DNA from: [Streptosporangium] indianense
GTDB lineage: Bacteria; Actinomycetota; Actinomycetes; Streptomycetales; Streptomycetaceae
DNA length: 50,688 bases
Direction: 5' to 3'
NCBI RefSeq assembly: GCF_021474405.1
Contig: NZ_JAKEIO010000049.1
Span: 1-50,688 of the forward strand
Shown here: positions 1-8,250 of the stretch, piece by piece
Layout of the letters: every line of letters begins with the position of its first letter
How positions within the stretch are numbered: position 1 is the first letter of the stretch
The notes under the pieces: model-generated
Database searches by the model: none
The model's input: only the letters and a program-made list of their open reading frames with translations
What the model was told of the DNA's origin: nothing
Position numbers and translations under genes: made by a program

Positions 1-6
1 GCAGTG

Positions 7-61
<55 letters not shown>

Positions 62-158
62 CGCGGGGGGGGGCGGGGGCCGGGGGCGGGGGCGGCGCAT
101 AACGATCCCGCGCACTCCGGGTGCGCCCTTGTGCGCCAGGGCCGATGCTTGACCCGTG

Positions 159-677
159 ATGGACGAGACGGAGTTCTGGGAGCTGGTGGACGACGCACGG
201 GAGGCCGCCGAGGGCGACCCGGAGGAGCAGGCCGACCTGCTCGTGGACCGGCTCGCCCAGTTGGACCCGGACTCGGTCCTGGACTTCGCCCGTCACTTCG
301 AGTCCCGCTACAACCGGGCCTACCGCTGGGACCTGTGGGGCGCGGCCTGGGTGCTGCTCGACGGGGCGAGCGACGACGCCTTCGACTTCTTCCGGTGCTG
401 GCTGATCGGGCAGGGCCGGGAGGTGTTCGAGGGCGCCGTGCACGACCCGGACGCGCTCGCCGATCTGCTGGACGACTTCGACGAGGAGATCGACGGGGAC
501 GGCGAGGAGCTCGGCTACGCGGCGGACGAGGCCTACGAGCAGCTCACCGGGGTGGTCGCGCCCGATCTGGAGATCGCGCCGCCGCCCCCGGAGCCGGAGG
601 GCACACCGCTCGACCTCGAGAACGACGGGCTGCTCGCCGAGCGCTATCCCCGGCTGTGGCAGCGCTTCAGGGGCTGA
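159..677 (+). CDS. DUF4240 domain protein
   Basis: A 172-residue acidic, soluble protein with no signal peptide or membrane segment. The opening (MDETEFWELVDDAREAAEGD) and the central aromatic stretch around RYNRAYRWDLWGAAWVL are characteristic of the DUF4240 family, whose function is unknown; many members occur as stand-alone actinobacterial proteins. The C-terminus is rich in Pro and Glu and then ends in an amphipathic segment. GTG and ATG are adjacent at 156 and 159; I chose the ATG, and neither has a strong ribosome site. The gene overlaps the next one tail to tail by 11 bases. The family call is from recognised sequence pattern; no biochemical role can be given. Confidence 0.8.
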   Translation: MDETEFWELVDDAREAAEGDPEEQADLLVDRLAQLDPDSVLDFARHFESRYNRAYRWDLWGAAWVLLDGASDDAFDFFRCWLIGQGREVFEGAVHDPDALADLLDDFDEEIDGDGEELGYAADEAYEQLTGVVAPDLEIAPPPPEPEGTPLDLENDGLLAERYPRLWQRFRG

Positions 678-954
678 TGCCGCAGGGCGGCGGTTCAGAG
701 GGCTGTGGCTGACGCTTCGGGGCCGTGCAGGCGGCCCGGCGGCGGCTCACGTCGGACGGGACGTGCCCGGGCGTCCGGTCGGCCCGCACCGCGTGGTGCA
801 GCGGCGCGGCGTTCGCCTGGTCGAGGGCGAAGGCGGTGACCGCGGCCGGGCCCAGGACGACCGTCAGGACCGCGCACAGCACCGCCCAGGGGCCGCGTGC
901 GCGGCCGCTGCGCCCGTCCTGGTCCCCCGGCGTCTTCGTACGGCCGTCGTTCAT
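667..954 (-). CDS. Small secreted or membrane-anchored protein
   Basis: A 95-residue protein starting at an ATG behind a good ribosome site (GGAGG about 9 bases upstream, on the minus strand). It has a polar Arg/Lys-rich N-terminus, one hydrophobic segment at about residues 22-43 (ending TAFALDQANAA, which looks like a signal-peptidase site) and a basic, Pro-rich tail with two Cys residues near residues 76 and 91. This architecture suggests export. I do not recognise a family. Its 3' end overlaps the convergent DUF4240 gene by 11 bases. It lies 53 bases downstream of the amidase gene on the same strand, so the two could be cotranscribed. Confidence 0.6.
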   Translation of the reverse strand: MNDGRTKTPGDQDGRSGRARGPWAVLCAVLTVVLGPAAVTAFALDQANAAPLHHAVRADRTPGHVPSDVSRRRAACTAPKRQPQPSEPPPCGISP

Positions 955-1007
955 GGTCCCCACCTCCGGTCGGCTGTCGGTGGCGACGACCGTAGGAGGC
1001 GGGGATG

Positions 1008-1874
1008 TCAGGACGCTGCGCGTTCGCTGTGGCCTTGCCGTGGACCGTCCGGCCGGCCCTGGAGACGGGCCGCGAGCTCTCTGATCTCGGGCAGGCGGGC
1101 GTGCAGGGCGGCGCCCGGGCAGCTGGTCATGTAGCCGTCGTTGTGACCCGCGAGGGCGGGCAGGCGTGCGGTGGCGCCGGCCGCGTAGCGGCTCAGGCCG
1201 TTGCTGGAGACCAGCCGGACGTCCGAGCGCGGGTCGGTGCCGGACAGGCCCAGCTTCCAGGCGGACAGCGCGGCGATCGCGCGGACCAGGGGCCGTGGGA
1301 CGGGCATGCCCTCGGTGAAGGTGCCGAGGGCGGCGATGCCGGAGGTGCGGTGGTTGAAGCCCTGGGTGTGGGCGCCGGTGACGGCACGTTCCACGCCTCC
1401 GGCGCGGCCCTCGTAGATGGTGCCGCAGCGGTCGACGACGAAGTTGTAGCCGATGTCGTCCCAGTCGCGGGTGCCGGTCTGGCCGGTGTAGAGGTCCCGG
1501 ATGATGCGGGGCGCGTCGGCGCAGTCGTAGCCGTTGGGCGAGTCGGTGTGGTGGACGAAGACGGCGGTGACCCGGTCGTCGTAGCGCGGGCGGGGCTGCG
1601 CGCGGCCGGCGTCGCCCAGCCAGTGCGCTCGGGACACGATGGGCGGGCGCGGGGCGGTGTAGGACGTGGCCGGGGAGCGGCGGGGCGAGGCGGCGCGGGC
1701 GCCGGCGTCGGCGGCGTTCTCGACGCCGTGGGCGCACAGGAACAGCGCCAGGACGGCGGCGGCGCCCGGCAGGCAGCCGAGCAGCACGCGGGCCGCGCGC
1801 GGCAGGCCGGCTATGCCGGGTGTCCGGTCGGCGGAGCGTCTGCGTGCGCCCCGCCGTCTTCGGAAGACACGCAT
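1008..1874 (-). CDS. Peptidoglycan-recognition N-acetylmuramoyl-L-alanine amidase
   Basis: A 288-residue zinc amidase of the PGRP/Amidase_2 fold, predicted to cut the lactyl-amide bond between muramic acid and the stem peptide outside the membrane. A basic N-terminus (MRVFRRRRGA) precedes a hydrophobic segment at about residues 27-48 (a signal anchor or signal peptide). The catalytic domain runs from about residue 80 to 270. The motif VFVHHTDSP gives the first zinc ligand (His108), GHNDGYMTSCPG gives His244 and Cys252, and IGYNF gives the conserved Tyr143, matching the T7-lysozyme zinc site. I chose the ATG before the Arg-rich stretch; longer in-frame starts would run into the divergent upstream region. 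The ribosome site is weak. It is divergent from the MarP-like protease. Confidence 0.85.
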   Translation of the reverse strand: MRVFRRRRGARRRSADRTPGIAGLPRAARVLLGCLPGAAAVLALFLCAHGVENAADAGARAASPRRSPATSYTAPRPPIVSRAHWLGDAGRAQPRPRYDDRVTAVFVHHTDSPNGYDCADAPRIIRDLYTGQTGTRDWDDIGYNFVVDRCGTIYEGRAGGVERAVTGAHTQGFNHRTSGIAALGTFTEGMPVPRPLVRAIAALSAWKLGLSGTDPRSDVRLVSSNGLSRYAAGATARLPALAGHNDGYMTSCPGAALHARLPEIRELAARLQGRPDGPRQGHSERAAS

Positions 1875-2061
1875 GATCCCACTGTCGGCCTGATCCGGTC
1901 CGTCCGCGATGTGTGATGTGCCACCCGGTGGAACCATCGTCACGGTCCGCGACGTTTCTCCGGGTGCAGGCACACGGCCGGTTCCGATCATCCGTGCGCG
2001 TGTGACTGATCACCGGGCCCTCCCCCCGCGTATTAGGGGTTCCGAGAGAAAGGCGGCGTGC

Positions 2062-3246
2062 GTGGACCTGCTCGACATCCTGCTGTTGCTGGTCGTCCTG
2101 GCCTACGCGGCGTCCGGGTACCGGCGCGGGCTGGTGGCCGGCTGTGTGTCGCTGGCGGGCTTCGTGGGCGGTGCGGTCGTCGGCGTGTGGGTGCTGCCGT
2201 GGGTCATGGACCTGGTGGAGCCGGGCACCACGCGGGCGACGCTGACGGCGGTGTTCACGGTGCTGCTCCCGGCGGTGGTGGGGCACGAGCTGGCGGGACG
2301 CCTCGCGCTGCGGCTGCGGCGGGAGCTGGACCGGGGGCCGCTGCGGGTGGCGGACGGGGTCGGCGGGGCCGTGGCCAACGCGGTGGCCGTGCTGATCGTG
2401 GCGTGGGTGGCGGCGAGTGTCCTGGGCGTGTCCTCGTCCCCGCTGGTCACCTCGGCGATCCGGGACTCGCGGCTGCTCGGCGCCGTGCAGCGCACGATGC
2501 CGGACACCACCCCGGCCTGGTTCTCGGGGGCCACGTCCGCGCTGACGCAGGCGGGCTTCCCGCAGGTCTTCAACCCCTTCGAGAACGAGTCGACGGCCGA
2601 GGTCGCCAAGCCCACCGGCGACAGTGTCACGGCGGCCGCCACCGACGCCGCCAAGCGGAGCACGGTGAAGGTCGAGGGTGTCACGGGCACCCAGGGGCGC
2701 GAGGGCAGCGGCTTCGTGTACGCGCGCGAGCACGTGATGACCAACGCCCACGTGGTGGCGGGCATCGACGAGCCGACCGTGCAGATCGGCGGGGTCGGGA
2801 GGACGTACGAGGCGCGGGTGGTGCTCTTCGACCCGCAGAAGGACGTGGCCGTGCTGTACGTGCCGGGTCTCAGGGCGCCCGTGCTGCGGTTCGACGACAA
2901 CGCGGAGCGCGGTGACTCGGCGGTGGTCGCGGGCTATCCGGAGGACGGCGACCTGAACCTCCAGGCGGCGACGGTCGCGAACCGGGTGCGAGCGACGGGC
3001 CAGAACATCTACAACGACGGGACCGCCACCCGGGAGATCTACTCGATCCGCTCCACGGTCCGCCCGGGCAACTCGGGCGGACCGCTGCTCACCACGGACG
3101 GCCGGGTGTTCGGCGTGGTCTTCGCGCGGTCCACGTCGGACGCCGAGACGGGCTATGTCCTGACGGCGGACGAGGTGGCCTCCGACGCCCGGGAGGCCTC
3201 GGGTGCTACGGCACCGGTGGACACGGGCGAGCCGGCCGCGTCGTGA
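2062..3246 (+). CDS. MarP-like membrane-anchored serine protease
   Basis: A 394-residue protein joining an N-terminal CvpA-type membrane domain (four hydrophobic segments within residues 1-125) to a trypsin-like periplasmic protease domain (about 200-375). The catalytic triad is visible: His230 in TNAHVVAG, Asp261 in DPQKDVAVLYV and Ser338 in RPGNSGGPL. In mycobacteria the homologous MarP (Rv3671c) supports acid and oxidative stress resistance and acts on a peptidoglycan hydrolase, so divergent placement next to a wall amidase is suggestive, but that link is inference. The start is a GTG preceded by a purine-rich stretch (GAGAGAAAGG); the hydrophobic DLLDILLLL follows at once, as in homologues. 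Confidence 0.9.
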   Translation: MDLLDILLLLVVLAYAASGYRRGLVAGCVSLAGFVGGAVVGVWVLPWVMDLVEPGTTRATLTAVFTVLLPAVVGHELAGRLALRLRRELDRGPLRVADGVGGAVANAVAVLIVAWVAASVLGVSSSPLVTSAIRDSRLLGAVQRTMPDTTPAWFSGATSALTQAGFPQVFNPFENESTAEVAKPTGDSVTAAATDAAKRSTVKVEGVTGTQGREGSGFVYAREHVMTNAHVVAGIDEPTVQIGGVGRTYEARVVLFDPQKDVAVLYVPGLRAPVLRFDDNAERGDSAVVAGYPEDGDLNLQAATVANRVRATGQNIYNDGTATREIYSIRSTVRPGNSGGPLLTTDGRVFGVVFARSTSDAETGYVLTADEVASDAREASGATAPVDTGEPAAS

Positions 3247-3306
3247 CCACGGCGCGGCCTCCCCGCCTCGCGGAACCCCGCGTCACCGGGCGGATCCCAC
3301 GGAACG

Positions 3307-3804
3307 TCACAGCGCGCGTCCCATGAACACGTCGTCGACGTAGGTCCCTTCGAGCAGGAACTCCCCGGGCAGGATCCCCTCGACCGCGAATCCCTCGGCC
3401 GCGTAGAGCGCCCGGGCCGGGGCATTGTGCCCGAGGACCCGCAGGGTGATGCGGCGGGCGCCGCGCCGGCGGGACTCCTCGACGGCGGCCCGGACCAGGG
3501 CCCGCCCCACACCCCGGCCGCGGGCCTCCTCGGCCACGGCGAGGCCCTGGATCTGACGGACGTGCCGGTTCGATTCGAGCGGAGTGGGGAAACCGAGGCT
3601 GAGATAACCCGCGAGAGAGTCGCCGAGTTCGGCGACCAGGCAGTCCTCGGGGCTGTGCCGCTCGTCGAAGAAGGGAGGGTACGGCGGCCGCGGCTCGGGC
3701 ATCACCGCGTGCAGGTGCGACCAGGTGAGCCGGTCGAGCAGGGCCAGCTCGGCGTCGTCCTCGACATGGGCGGCGCGGACGCGGGGTGCGGGAAGCTCGG
3801 GCAT
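3307..3804 (-). CDS. GNAT-family N-acetyltransferase
   Basis: A 165-residue cytoplasmic acetyltransferase. The acetyl-CoA pyrophosphate-binding signature of motif A is clear as IQGLAVAEEARGRGVGRALV, followed by the motif B region with NAPARALYAAEGF, typical of RimI-like GNAT enzymes. The substrate cannot be predicted. I took the ATG with AGGGTG a suitable distance upstream; an in-frame GTG three codons earlier is possible. It is convergent with the MarP-like gene, with 60 bases between stop codons and no obvious terminator hairpin there, and divergent from the epimerase gene. Confidence 0.85.
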   Translation of the reverse strand: MPELPAPRVRAAHVEDDAELALLDRLTWSHLHAVMPEPRPPYPPFFDERHSPEDCLVAELGDSLAGYLSLGFPTPLESNRHVRQIQGLAVAEEARGRGVGRALVRAAVEESRRRGARRITLRVLGHNAPARALYAAEGFAVEGILPGEFLLEGTYVDDVFMGRAL

Positions 3805-3889
3805 GGGCGTCACCCTAGGGCGAGCGGATCACGTCCTTGCAAGGGATTTCTTGCGAGGGATTCACCGAGCCACCCGGCAGGATGGGTTC

Positions 3890-4792
3890 ATGGAGCGTTC
3901 AAGAATCGCGGTCGCGGGTGCGTCCGGACTCATCGGCAGCGCCCTGGTGCGGTCCCTGACCGCGGACGGGCACGAGGTGCGCCGCCTGGTGCGCGGCACG
4001 CCCCGCGCGGCCGGGGAGATCCGCTGGGACCCCGAGGGCGGCCGGGTGGACGCGGCGGGGCTCGCCGGCTGCGACGCGGTGGTCAACCTGGCCGGGGCCG
4101 GGGTCGGCGACCGGCGCTGGACGGAGGCCTACAAGCGGCGCATCCACGACAGCCGGGTGAAGGGCACGGCGGCCCTCGCCGAGGCGGTCGCGGGACTGGA
4201 CGCGAAGGAGCGGCCGCGGGTCTTCGTGAACGGCAGCGCCATCGGCTACTACGGCGAGACCGGGGAGCGCGCGGTCGACGAGAGCGCGCCGGCGGGCGAG
4301 GGTTTCCTGCCCTCGCTGTGCGTGGAGTGGGAGGGGGCCGCCGCGCCGGCCCAGGAGGCCGGTGTGCGCACGGTGTTCACCCGGACCGGGCTGGTCGTCT
4401 CCCGTGCGGGCGGTGCCTGGGGGCGGTTGTTCCCGCTGTTCCAGGCGGGGGCCGGGGGGCGGATGGGCGACGGGCGGCAGTACTGGTCGTTCGTCGCGCT
4501 GCACGACGAGGTCGCCGCCATCCGGCATCTCCTCGACACCGATGGGCTGTCGGGGCCGTTCAACGTCACCGCCCCGAACCCGGTGACGAACCGTGAGGTC
4601 ACGGCGGCGATGGGACGCGTGCTGCACCGCCCGGCCCTGTTCCCGGTGCCCGCGGCCGTCCTGCGGACCGTGCTCGGCGAGATGGCCGGGGACGTCCTCG
4701 GCAGCGCCCGGATCCTGCCGGCGCGTCTGCTGGAGTCGGGTTTCCGGTTCGCCTTCCCGGAGATCGAGGGGGCGATCCGGGCGGCACTGTGA
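3890..4792 (+). CDS. TIGR01777-family NAD(P)-dependent epimerase
   Basis: A 300-residue extended short-chain dehydrogenase/reductase of the YfcH/SulA-like TIGR01777 family. The N-terminal Rossmann motif is AVAGASGLIGSAL. Diagnostic family stretches follow: VVNLAGAGVGDRRW, then NGSAIGYYGETGER in place of the usual active-site region, and a C-terminal DUF1731 part containing RILPARLLESGFRF. The substrate of this family is undefined; some plant and bacterial members are linked to cell division or plastid function. The ATG start has only a weak ribosome site. The 283 bases downstream, up to the FAD oxidoreductase, hold no gene that I can support. Confidence 0.9.
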   Translation: MERSRIAVAGASGLIGSALVRSLTADGHEVRRLVRGTPRAAGEIRWDPEGGRVDAAGLAGCDAVVNLAGAGVGDRRWTEAYKRRIHDSRVKGTAALAEAVAGLDAKERPRVFVNGSAIGYYGETGERAVDESAPAGEGFLPSLCVEWEGAAAPAQEAGVRTVFTRTGLVVSRAGGAWGRLFPLFQAGAGGRMGDGRQYWSFVALHDEVAAIRHLLDTDGLSGPFNVTAPNPVTNREVTAAMGRVLHRPALFPVPAAVLRTVLGEMAGDVLGSARILPARLLESGFRFAFPEIEGAIRAAL

Positions 4793-5075
4793 CGGCTCCT
4801 GGCAGGCCGGGCGCAGTCGGTCGGTGATGTACACCGGCCACCCGGCCGAGGACCGACCGGCGGGTCCGAGCCAGGTTCTCCAGGCGCACACCAGCCCACT
4901 GCGACCACTTCATGCCCACAAGGCGTTCGTATGCGACCGCCGTGCGACCGTGCCCTGCCGATGCGCGACTCCCGTTGACCGATCACGGTCCTACCCTCGA
5001 CCAGAACTCGCGTATCCCTGCGGCCTGTTGAGGGCATGACGTCTCCAGCGCCCGCGCAACCTCGAGGAGGGGCAC

Positions 5076-6482
5076 GTGCTTGAGCCCGCGTACCAGGCGG
5101 ACGTGGTCGTCGTGGGGGCCGGAGTCGCCGGACTCTCGGCCGCGCACCGGTTGACCGGCGCAGGAGTGACGACCATGGTCCTGGAGGCCGCCCACGGGGT
5201 CGGCGGCCGCATGGCGACGGAGAAGGTCGACGGCTTCCGGCTCGACAGGATCGGCCAGTTGCTGTCCACGGCGTATCCCGAACTAGGACGGACACCCGGT
5301 CTCGACGAACTGGTGCTGCGACCCTTCGCGCCCGGTGTCCTGCTGCACGGCGACGGGCGCCACCACCGCGCCGGCGTCCAGCCCGGCGCCGGGGGCGCAA
5401 GGGGCGCACTGCACGCGGTTCGCGCGCTGGCGAGCGCCCCCCGGTCGCCGTCCGCGTCGAGGCCGTCCCGGAGGCCGGTGGCCGTGCCCGGCCGGCAGGT
5501 CTCCGTCCCGCGGAGCCGGCCCGGCGCACCGCTGGGCACGGCCGTCGACCAGGCCCGGCTGGGCGCCGCCCTGACCCGGTTGGCGGGCACACCGGCCGAA
5601 CGGCTGCTGGCACGACCGGAGTTGCCCGCCGGCGAGGCCCTGGCGGCGCGTGGTCTGCCCGCCCGTACGATCGACGGCTTCCTGCGTCCCCTGCTCGCCG
5701 CCCTGCTGTGCGACCCGGATCTGACGACGTCCAGCCGGTGCGCGGACCTCGCGCTGCGCGCCTTCGCACGGGGCCGGTTGTGCCTGCCGGAGGGCGGCGC
5801 GGATGCCCTGCCGGAACTCCTGGCGCGCACGCTGCCGCCGGGCACCGTGCACACCGGCGTGCGCGTCACCTCCGTCTCGACGACCTCGGTGACGACCGCG
5901 GAGCACGGGGAGATCCGGTGCCGGGCGGTGCTGGTGGCGACGGGTGCCCGCGCCGCCGCCGAGTTGCTGCCCGGACTGCGGGTGCCGGAGTTCCATCCGG
6001 TGACGGTGGTGCACCACACGACCGACGAGCCGCCGGGGACGGGCGCGTCGCTGTTGCTCGACGCGGACCTCGGCGGGCCGGTCGCGCACACCGCGGTGGT
6101 CAGCCAGGTCGACCCGACCCGGGCACCGGCCGGGCGGGCGCTGGTGTCGTCGACGGTGCTGGGGCGGTCTGCCGGGGACGTCGACACGGCGGTGCGCATG
6201 CATCTGGCGCGGTTGTACGGGGTGTCGACGGCCCGGTGGGAGACGCTCGCCGTGCACCGGACGGTCGAGGCGGTGCCGGCGATGCGGCCGCCGCATGATC
6301 TGCGGCGGCCGGTGCGGTTGATCGCCGGGCTGTACGTGTGCGGGGATCACCGGGACACCAGCACGGTCCAGGGTGCTCTGCACTCGGGGCATCGCGCGTC
6401 CGCGGCGATCTTGACGGACTTGGGGGCGGGGCGGTCGATGCATGTCGCCGACCCCGTGCCGACTGTTCCGAGGGCCGCGTAG
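5076..6482 (+). CDS. FAD-dependent amine-oxidase/protoporphyrinogen-oxidase-like enzyme
   Basis: A 468-residue flavoprotein. The dinucleotide-binding motif VVVVGAGVAGLSAAHRL lies at residues 10-26, followed by the ribose-binding Glu in MVLEAAHGVGGR. The C-terminal FAD-contacting segment GLYVCGDHRDTSTVQGALHSG is typical of NAD(P)/FAD amine-oxidase-type proteins, including protoporphyrinogen and phytoene oxidases. The substrate is not predictable and a secondary-metabolite or carotenoid-like role cannot be excluded. The start is a GTG with a strong AGGAGG about 6 bases upstream. The stop lies 53 bases from the end of the convergent regulator gene, and that short gap carries a dispersed repeat. 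Confidence 0.85.
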   Translation: MLEPAYQADVVVVGAGVAGLSAAHRLTGAGVTTMVLEAAHGVGGRMATEKVDGFRLDRIGQLLSTAYPELGRTPGLDELVLRPFAPGVLLHGDGRHHRAGVQPGAGGARGALHAVRALASAPRSPSASRPSRRPVAVPGRQVSVPRSRPGAPLGTAVDQARLGAALTRLAGTPAERLLARPELPAGEALAARGLPARTIDGFLRPLLAALLCDPDLTTSSRCADLALRAFARGRLCLPEGGADALPELLARTLPPGTVHTGVRVTSVSTTSVTTAEHGEIRCRAVLVATGARAAAELLPGLRVPEFHPVTVVHHTTDEPPGTGASLLLDADLGGPVAHTAVVSQVDPTRAPAGRALVSSTVLGRSAGDVDTAVRMHLARLYGVSTARWETLAVHRTVEAVPAMRPPHDLRRPVRLIAGLYVCGDHRDTSTVQGALHSGHRASAAILTDLGAGRSMHVADPVPTVPRAA

Positions 6483-6510
6483 GTGGTTGTTCGGGTGCGG
6501 CGGCGTGGGG

Positions 6511-6539
6511 GTTGTTCGCGCAGTTCCCCGCGCCCCTAA
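6511..6539. repeat. Dispersed Streptomyces intergenic repeat
   Basis: The gap between two convergent genes carries a stretch whose reverse complement reads TAGGGGCGCGGGGAACTGCG followed by CGAAC. I recognise this as a motif that recurs near 3' ends in many Streptomyces genomes. A partial, diverged copy (GAAGGGGCGCGGGA) lies at 41502-41515. The recognition is from memory, and copy number in this genome is unknown. It may assist termination by base pairing of CCCC and GGGG. Confidence 0.5.
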
Positions 6540-8014
6540 AGAAGGGCCGCCACCTTGTCGCGGTAAGTCCGCACCGGGACGGCGTCCTTGTACGGCTCCA
6601 GGCGGCGCTCGAAGTCCCTCACGTACTCCACCGCCCGCACCGAGCGCATCTCGGCCGCCTGGCCCGCCGCCTCCGCGGCGAGCTGGCAGGCCTGGTCGAG
6701 TTCGCCGAGGCCCAGGCGGGCGGTGGCGAGGACCACACGGCAGAAGAGCCGGCTGCGGGCGTAGGAAGGGGCGCGAAGCTGGAGCGAGCGTTCCGCGTGC
6801 TGGGCCGCGGCGCGGAACTGCTGCAGGTCGCGGTGGCAGTGGCCGAACTCGTCGGCGAGCTGTGCCTCGTCGAAGAACCTCGCCCAGTGCGGGACGTCGT
6901 CGCCGGGCCGGGCCGTCTCCAGGGCGCGTTCGGCCCGGACCAGGGCCGCGGTGCAGGCCCGGACCTCGCCGAGCACGCCGTGCCCGCGTGCCTCGGACGC
7001 GTGCAGCAGGGCCTGCACGACGGGTGGCCCGGAGGTGCCGACGCCCTGCTGGGCCACGCGGGCCAGCTGGACGGCCTCCCGCCCGTGCCCGAGGTAGACG
7101 GCCTGGCGGCTCATGGTGACCAGCACGTACGCCCCGTACGGCCGGTCACCGGCCGCCTGGGAGAGCCGCAGCGCCTGCACGAAGTAGCGCTGGGCGAGTC
7201 CGTGCGCGGCGATGTCGTACGAGGTCCAGCCGGCGAGCCGGGTCAGGTCGGCGGCGGCGGCGAAGAGGCGGCGGCCGGTCTGCTCGCCGTAGGTGCCGCG
7301 CAGCATGGGCTCGCACTCGTGCTCCAGGTAGCGCACGAGGGCCTGGCGGGCGTGGCCGCCGCCGTAGGCGTCGTCGAGGGTGCGGAACAGTTCGCCGACC
7401 GAGCGCAGGGCGGCGATGTCGCCGGCGGTGACCTTCTGGCCGGGCCCCCGTTCGGCCTGGCCGCGTCGGGGGGGCAGTGACCCGGCGCCCTGCTCGGCCG
7501 GGGCCGTGGGGCGCAGCGCGGGGCGGCCCTGGGCCGGGATGCGGGCGGCGGGCGGCTCACCCCGGGCGACCTTGTCGTCGGCCCGGCCGATCAGCCAGTC
7601 GCGGCTGGGCACGACGAGCCCGGCCGGGGTGAAGGCGATCTTGCGGAGCTCGGCGTGGCTGCCGGAGTCCTTGCGCCACAGCCCGCTGACGATGTCGACG
7701 GCCTCCTCGGGGGTGGCGGCGAACTCCAGCCCCGCGTAGACAGGGGCGCAGGCGTCCAGTCCGAGGTCCTGGGCGGTGAGGCGGCGGCCCAGGCGCCGGG
7801 TGAAGACCTCGGCGATCAGGGCCGGTGTGGTGCCCCGGGGCTGCTGGCCGCGCAGCCATCGGGTGACGGACGTCTTGTCGTATCTCAGATCCAGCCCGTG
7901 TTCGAGACCGAGCTGGTCCACGCGACGGGCGAGTCCCGCGTTGGAGAACCCCGCTTCTGCGATGAGCGCGGCGAGCTGTCGGTTGGGGGTGCGCTGCGCG
8001 GGTCGTTCCGTCAT
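6536..8014 (-). CDS. NsdA-like TPR transcriptional regulator
   Basis: A 492-residue cytoplasmic regulator. The N-terminal region (about residues 7-70) contains a helix-turn-helix-like segment with GFSNAGLARRVDQLG and YDKTSVTRWLRGQQPRG, nearly invariant in the NsdA family. The C-terminal half is a run of TPR-like helices (for example around EARGHGVLGEVRACTAALV and DEFGHCHRDLQQFRAA). In S. coelicolor the NsdA paralogue represses sporulation and antibiotic production; whether this paralogue does so is inference. I chose the ATG giving MTERPAQRTPNRQLAAL, with AGGAGA about 12 bases upstream. It is transcribed away from lipB, and the shared upstream region holds an inverted repeat at 8122-8161 that could be an operator. 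Confidence 0.8.
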   Translation of the reverse strand: MTERPAQRTPNRQLAALIAEAGFSNAGLARRVDQLGLEHGLDLRYDKTSVTRWLRGQQPRGTTPALIAEVFTRRLGRRLTAQDLGLDACAPVYAGLEFAATPEEAVDIVSGLWRKDSGSHAELRKIAFTPAGLVVPSRDWLIGRADDKVARGEPPAARIPAQGRPALRPTAPAEQGAGSLPPRRGQAERGPGQKVTAGDIAALRSVGELFRTLDDAYGGGHARQALVRYLEHECEPMLRGTYGEQTGRRLFAAAADLTRLAGWTSYDIAAHGLAQRYFVQALRLSQAAGDRPYGAYVLVTMSRQAVYLGHGREAVQLARVAQQGVGTSGPPVVQALLHASEARGHGVLGEVRACTAALVRAERALETARPGDDVPHWARFFDEAQLADEFGHCHRDLQQFRAAAQHAERSLQLRAPSYARSRLFCRVVLATARLGLGELDQACQLAAEAAGQAAEMRSVRAVEYVRDFERRLEPYKDAVPVRTYRDKVAALL

Positions 8015-8121
8015 GGTGCGGTGCGGTCTCCTGCCTTCCGGTGTCGGTGACGTTCCGGATTGCCTGTGAGCAGGCCTTTTGGCTTGCTGGACGGCGCGAA
8101 TGTAGCGGAGAGTAAACACCC

Positions 8122-8161
8122 CCTCACACATTTTCCCGGACATTCATCCGATCGTGTGAGG
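8122..8161. promoter_or_regulatory. Inverted repeat between divergent regulator and lipB
   Basis: CCTCACAC (8122-8129) and GTGTGAGG (8154-8161) form a perfect 8-bp inverted repeat separated by 24 bases, in the 236-base divergent region between the NsdA-like gene and lipB. The symmetry and position suit a dimeric operator. A possible lipB -10 hexamer TACAGT lies at 8196-8201. Function is inferred only. Confidence 0.4.
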
Positions 8162-8250
8162 ATTGGCCTCGGGACTGACGTGTCCGGGCCGGGCGTACAG
8201 TGGCTTGGGCGCGCTACGTGCCTGACACCCGTCCGAGGGAGGCGCTTGCC

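Noticed and set aside
667..2751. A long minus-strand frame of 694 codons covering the start region
   Set aside because: Only its last 95 codons (667-954) have a ribosome site and sensible protein composition; the rest is antisense to the MarP-like gene or out of frame with the amidase.
4793..5075. The 283-base gap before the FAD oxidoreductase searched for a small gene or RNA
   Set aside because: Short frames there lack ribosome sites and sensible composition, and no stable hairpin or promoter pair stood out.
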